Shown: positions 54,101 through 57,200 of the stretch, in pieces
How the letters are laid out: every line of letters starts with the position of its first letter
Position numbering within the stretch: position 1 is the first letter of the stretch
Source: a virus
Strand: one strand, 5' to 3'
IMG/VR virus record: IMGVR_UViG_3300032331_001209
Span: 1 to 57,200 of that record
Length of the DNA: 57,200 nucleotides
Notes under the pieces: model-generated
The model's database searches: none
Told to the model about the DNA's origin: nothing
What the model saw: the letters and a program-made list of their open reading frames with translations, nothing else
Translations under genes and position numbers: made by a program

Positions 54101-56644
54101 GGTGAGCACCACGGCGATGCCGTGCGGCGGGTTGGTCAGACCGTTGTCGTCCTCGGCGTTGATCACCATCGAACGGAACTCGATGGTGATCGTGTTCGTG
54201 GACACAACAAAATCATCGAAGTCCGACGAGAGCGGGCGGACGACGACGCTGGTCGAGTTGCTGGCGAGGTTCTGTGTGTATGCACCCCCCGTAGCTGCAC
54301 TCGTGCCCGCACCGATCACTTGGAACGCCCCGTTGTTGTCCCGGTTGTCCTTGTCGCCGTAGACGACGACGTACATCCGTGACGAGGCACCCGTGAAGTC
54401 CGCGTAGTCGTCCGAGAGATACCCCCGAAGGTTCCCGTCGCGGCCAAGCTGGAGCGCGAAGGTGTTCCAGTCGATGGTCCCGGTGTCGATCTCAAACACC
54501 CCACCATTGTTCACCAGCGTCCCGGTGACGACGAGCCCCGTGAGCCGCAGCGCCGGGTTGAGCACCCCGCCGAGAACGATGAACGGACGCTCAAAGTTCG
54601 ACGAGGCCAGCGGGAACATCGGGCCGGGGTTGTTGCTGTAGGTGGGTGTCCCGTACCCGCTGTTGGGCGTGGTCATGTACCCAGCACGGTAGGCGTTCGT
54701 ATCCTCCGTGGGGCCACCCGTGGGGAGGTTGCCACTCACGCCACCGATGAAGCGCAGCGCCCAAGGGTGGTGCGAAGAGAACTCGTTGTCCCCGGCTCGC
54801 CACGTCTCCTTGGGAGACAGGAACCGCACGGCCTGCTGGTTGTTGAGGATGCCTCCCCGAGCGCCTTGAAGACCGTTCGCCCCGCCGATGTCCACGAAGA
54901 TCACCGAGCCGTTGGCCCAGCCCTTGGCCGCACCACCGAAGTTCATGAACCCGTTGGGCTGGAACCCCGCCCCGACGGTCCACTGCGCGGCGATGTCCGC
55001 GTCGAAGGTCGTGGTCGTGATGTGCGTGTTGGTGTTGAGGGCCGCTTGGTCGTTGAGGATGACCGTCACGTCGCTCTGGAGGGCGGCGCTGTCGCTCCAC
55101 ACGGTGCGGATGCCGTTCGCCCCGTCCACTTGGGCGACGTGGTTCGGGGGCGTAGCCGTCGCGCTGAAGTAGCTGACCTCCGTGGTCACCGGGCCGATGG
55201 TGTCGCCCCCCGTGCCCGACTCCTTGAACGCCGTGCGGAGGTTGTTCTGGATGAGGGCCGAGATGCCCTTCTGGAGAAGTCGGGTGTAGTCCCAGTCCCC
55301 GAAGTTGACCGAGCGCCTCATGTCGAGGATGTCGGTCGGAGCGATCTGGTCGGCGTACAGGTTGTCGGGACGGCTGTTGTAGAGGGACACCGTGGTCCCT
55401 GCCGGGTGTTGCCGAGCCATCGTGCCGCCGCGCCCGCGCCCCGCGAGGTCGATGAAGATGTCGTTCGGGTGAGCACCGTGAGCACCGGGGGCGGTGTTGA
55501 GGTTGATGGCGATGATCTCTTGGTCGAGCCCCGAGCCCAGCACGAGGTAGCGGCGCAGGGTGCCTACCGGGAACAGGTTGGGGTCACCGAGGGCCGAGGC
55601 GGCGTAGTTCGTGAGAGTGACCCACTGCGTGGTCGTCTCCGACAGGTCGTTGGCAAGCGTGGCTTGGGCGAGGAGCGTCGCGCCCGTGCGGGGGTCCACG
55701 AGCCCGTGCGAGCTTGGGGTGCGCTCGTCCGCGCCGTTCTGGTTCGGGTTGCCGCCCGAGGTGACCGCCGTGAACGCTCCCGTGTTGCGCCGGAACACCC
55801 CGCAGATCGGGATGGCGTAGACGTAGCCGTCCACGGTGCCGAGGGCATTGGCGGGATCGCCGTCGCCAGCACGCCAGAGGGAGGGGTCACCAAGCTGATC
55901 CCTCATGTTGGCGAAGGTGAAGCCACCCACGGGGCTCCCAGCCGTGCCCTGTCCGAGAACTTGGGGGTCCGTCAGCCCGTCCGGGTAGTTGAGGAGGTCG
56001 ATGGAGACGCCCGCCGTGTCACCGCTGCCCACCACCCGGATGCGGTACTGAAGCTGGACGCGCTTGGTGGTCTCAAACCCGATGGCCGGGTCTTCCATCT
56101 GGTCGGGGACGTTGAAGCCGTTGTACTGCGTGTTGCCGTACTTCCAGAGTTCCGTGGACGAGGGCTTGTTGGTGGTAGAGGGCGTGGGCGACACCAACGT
56201 CTGCCACACCTCAAGGAACACGAAGTCCGTGCGGGCGTCCGACGTGGGCGGCGGGTACAGGCGGATGCGGTTGGCCGTGGTGTCGAAGCCACCACCTTCC
56301 GGCATGTCCGTGCCCGCCACGGGGATCACCCAGCCGTTGACCACCGCGTACATGGGCGAGGCGTCCTCGACGTTGCCGAGCACGTCCAGCGGAGGCGAGA
56401 GGATGAACTGGTTCGCGTTCAGCGGGTCCGTGATGTAGTCGGCCTCGCAGCGGGTCGGGTCGAGATAGAAGCCCGAGTGAACCTGTGCCCGCACCATCTG
56501 GGCGAGGTTCTCCCACTCCACCTGCGACATGAGGTTGAGCTCGCTGTCGAGCGGGGGCTTGTCAGCCTGCCAGACGACCGCCGAGAACTGCCTCGCAAGG
56601 GCAGAGAGGGTACGCGAAACTCCCGGTCCAAAACTCTCGGGCAT
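51185..56644 (-). CDS. Giant tail fibre/virion protein (1819 aa), paralogue of the gene at 8938
   Basis: The N-terminal ~500 residues share ordered blocks with the 1082-residue protein: FSAVVWQADKPPLDSELNL, ARTDFVFLEVW, KRVQLQYRIRV, GYVYAIPICGVFRRN and TDILDMRRSV. The remaining 1300 residues are beta-rich with Asn/Thr/Gly-rich segments and a copy of the small repeated domain near 51960-52230 (YASELASLINGDSNLSPYF). The length suggests a long fibre or central spike. Its likely promoter is the late-type element at 56751-56771, inside the preceding gene. The ATG 56644 follows the previous stop by ten bases. Confidence 0.75.
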   Translation of the reverse strand: MPESFGPGVSRTLSALARQFSAVVWQADKPPLDSELNLMSQVEWENLAQMVRAQVHSGFYLDPTRCEADYITDPLNANQFILSPPLDVLGNVEDASPMYAVVNGWVIPVAGTDMPEGGGFDTTANRIRLYPPPTSDARTDFVFLEVWQTLVSPTPSTTNKPSSTELWKYGNTQYNGFNVPDQMEDPAIGFETTKRVQLQYRIRVVGSGDTAGVSIDLLNYPDGLTDPQVLGQGTAGSPVGGFTFANMRDQLGDPSLWRAGDGDPANALGTVDGYVYAIPICGVFRRNTGAFTAVTSGGNPNQNGADERTPSSHGLVDPRTGATLLAQATLANDLSETTTQWVTLTNYAASALGDPNLFPVGTLRRYLVLGSGLDQEIIAINLNTAPGAHGAHPNDIFIDLAGRGRGGTMARQHPAGTTVSLYNSRPDNLYADQIAPTDILDMRRSVNFGDWDYTRLLQKGISALIQNNLRTAFKESGTGGDTIGPVTTEVSYFSATATPPNHVAQVDGANGIRTVWSDSAALQSDVTVILNDQAALNTNTHITTTTFDADIAAQWTVGAGFQPNGFMNFGGAAKGWANGSVIFVDIGGANGLQGARGGILNNQQAVRFLSPKETWRAGDNEFSSHHPWALRFIGGVSGNLPTGGPTEDTNAYRAGYMTTPNSGYGTPTYSNNPGPMFPLASSNFERPFIVLGGVLNPALRLTGLVVTGTLVNNGGVFEIDTGTIDWNTFALQLGRDGNLRGYLSDDYADFTGASSRMYVVVYGDKDNRDNNGAFQVIGAGTSAATGGAYTQNLASNSTSVVVRPLSSDFDDFVVSTNTITIEFRSMVINAEDDNGLTNPPHGIAVVLTDLQGTNTTRYSNTTPWGDVSQPLEEDGSSPAKLVPVASKATLTMDLLWAPNHGSSPRVPDRITRFAVANAPAEFVRTPASVTDSQFITDTGYPDGTPVYEPTQVQLWNRLPNRGIAAPWTTDFGGEVVGLTEQDREAELFVDLGSKTVIFRPFTALTSIMKGFNVPDSVPGPTLVGLANYPNSNHKNALNIFQSALTAAYAVPPEFMPRFGRQDIPYHTRTGTTDPVYPGINHLFADGPTPTDDVFYIVGGLDNGTAPGVLSVLMVTRPSTLNPNDYGTNVSVVTTDHSGYAARKVTLTDVVSSDLGTGLKGVELPPYLGIARVYGVYEYNDFVTKMAGNTNVGAFLNSDRITPIVNPPVNLLREDATKQTLFIRQGGANTFTNQSDSHTYIVPDTAFDITRIPTYVAGNTFDDFDYVVECVVFGFGEGFINKNNWVLARAHAGNGSTVTTTTNRELSGGVKMILPFAPPSGSTPYEVYGRTVYQGNPYQTTASGPLQPGDYGSRYGQIPQSDAYNVGVPINQSLIQTPNPRAIEVLATMDFYTTLGTGKIGGQMYTNTALDCGYIDPNARNLQGKSRIPNDPLQLPWRVLPRAFTAGQNTGLATDPYAELRTFGAATFQVLDYAVALANGLSVTLYAEGMPVAVTVAVASAVDNADYASELASLINGDSNLSPYFSASANGAVVGVTLRIPGNVLASINIQFTTLFTGDIASTAFVQSGNSPPRTAAFFVGGRNIPANAGNGNSIISLTGMTERLPLGILVSDSDFLAENILGDGATSLRSYQGSLRAVYETLPLTSGGTEYSRFLGEPGTVLSMTDGAILQYVPYTTGPSGSKVFRIYRGGGAGFVLSGVAPGGPVTWAVDSFGAAAQPVLKGAVLACKAVLVRNYFEEASATTRTEGDEIQMLVFTQAVYGTPVTTIDGVTLTGLNSPTGYGEGYSAVDRYRLPGLPMDRGRTRSTRDPATKPAPYNP

Positions 56645-56654
56645 GGGACACCTT

Positions 56655-57200
56655 TCAGAACATCACCGCATAGGCGGCGAGGTAGACCTTGAACGGGTTG
56701 TGATTCACGAACGCCAACCGAATCAGCGTCCCGGGGTCACACGTTACACAGGGGGATAGACGGGTTACGGGAGTGTAGCCCGCGCCGTCGTTGACCGAGA
56801 GAAAGCACTCGATCATCGTCTGGTCCATCTCGACCAAGTTCTTGATGGCGGAAGTGTTCTCCCCGGTGGAGTAGTTCATCACGTCGTCGCTCACCGACAT
56901 CTGGTACACCTTCCAGTACACCAAGAAGCTCTTGGCTCCGAGCCCCCCGGTGAGCGGGCCGATGTCGATGGTGTCCGTGACGATGAGCCCCGGCTTGGGC
57001 GCGAAGGCGTACAGGTTCGCGGGCAGCAGGGCCACGGAGCCGGGGGCTACTCCAGAGCCACCTCCCGTCTGGAACCGCACGGGCCACGACTGCGCCGGGG
57101 GTCCGGGGTCGAACGGGAACGTCGCCGTGGCGTCGAGGAGGGCGATGTCCGTCGAGGTGAGCAGGGCGTTGTAGACGGTGTGTCGGTAACCCGGGAAAGC
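56655..57200 (-). CDS. Virion protein, C-terminal part (runs off window)
   Basis: The frame is open from the window edge to a stop at 56655, about 181 residues. It reads AFPGYRHTVYNALLTSTDIA at the edge, then VALLPANLYAFAPKPGLIVT, KSFLVYWKVYQMSVSDDVMN and ends GTLIRLAFVNHNPFKVYLAA. A GTG at 57080 is unlikely to be the true start because the frame continues upstream in the same style. It is beta-rich and next to the giant fibre, so it is probably structural. Its beginning is not in the window. Confidence 0.62.
   Translation of the reverse strand, partial: AFPGYRHTVYNALLTSTDIALLDATATFPFDPGPPAQSWPVRFQTGGGSGVAPGSVALLPANLYAFAPKPGLIVTDTIDIGPLTGGLGAKSFLVYWKVYQMSVSDDVMNYSTGENTSAIKNLVEMDQTMIECFLSVNDGAGYTPVTRLSPCVTCDPGTLIRLAFVNHNPFKVYLAAYAVMF
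56751..56771 (-). promoter_or_regulatory. Late-type promoter motif (GTA-N6-CTATC) inside the upstream gene
   Basis: The minus strand contains CCGTAACCCGTCTATCCCCC within codons for PVTRLSP, about 110 bases before the ATG at 56644. Confidence 0.5.

Noticed and set aside
54767-56692. A 641-codon plus-strand frame opposite the giant fibre
   Set aside because: Arg/Val/Gly-rich shadow frame; the fibre frame is clearly protein-like and has a paralogue.
1-57200. tRNA genes, CRISPR arrays, integrase or attachment sites
   Set aside because: Gaps are almost all below 130 bases. None shows a cloverleaf with CCA-type end, repeated spacer units or a recombinase gene, so none is reported.

Overview
This window comes from the genome of a large, high-GC, tailed bacteriophage with a contractile (myovirus-type) tail. 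A gp25-like baseplate wedge protein is followed directly by a baseplate J protein and a set of very large tail and fibre proteins (1082 to 1887 residues). The rest is replication and nucleotide genes: family A DNA polymerase, DnaB-like helicase, CHC2 zinc-finger primase, SNF2-type helicase, thymidine kinase and PhoH. No capsid, terminase, portal or sheath gene is in the window, so it is only part of the genome. The host cannot be named. GC content is high and most genes are tightly packed with ATGA/GTGA stop-start overlaps. No tRNA, rRNA, CRISPR array or insertion sequence was seen, and no gene-free stretch exceeds 300 bases.

Layout. 1-910: small accessory genes (ParB-like, staphylococcal-nuclease-like). 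922-5385: a structural protein, two leader-bearing small proteins, a GIY-YIG nuclease and an AcrVA2-like protein. 5429-26599: the tail and baseplate block on the minus strand, interrupted by a PhoH gene and by a GIY-YIG/NUMOD homing endonuclease. 26709-28046: small genes and thymidine kinase. 28048-35802: enzymes that look virion-associated, namely a phosphatidylserine-decarboxylase-like multidomain protein, an Ntn-hydrolase-like protein, a HELGH metalloprotease, and a beta-rich spike. 35825-51121: the replication and metabolism block, with many small zinc-binding proteins. 51185-57200: further giant virion proteins.

Two short DNA motifs split the genes into two classes. A bipartite element, (TTT/CTA/GTA)-N6-CTATC, sits in front of late-type genes at about a dozen places. 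A different element, GGGCGTAA(C/N)GT, sits 8 to 17 bases before the start codons of replication-type genes, several of which lack a Shine-Dalgarno sequence.

The most unusual feature is a conserved N-terminal segment of about 30 residues (LRSKLIRLAH..P.LR.HLLPLLK.TA). It is shared by four otherwise unrelated proteins. Related KTA(S/G/A) or ASR junctions recur inside the phosphatidylserine-decarboxylase polyprotein, the Ntn-hydrolase and the metalloprotease. My inference is that this marks proteins packaged in the head, processed by a prohead protease, and possibly delivered to the host.
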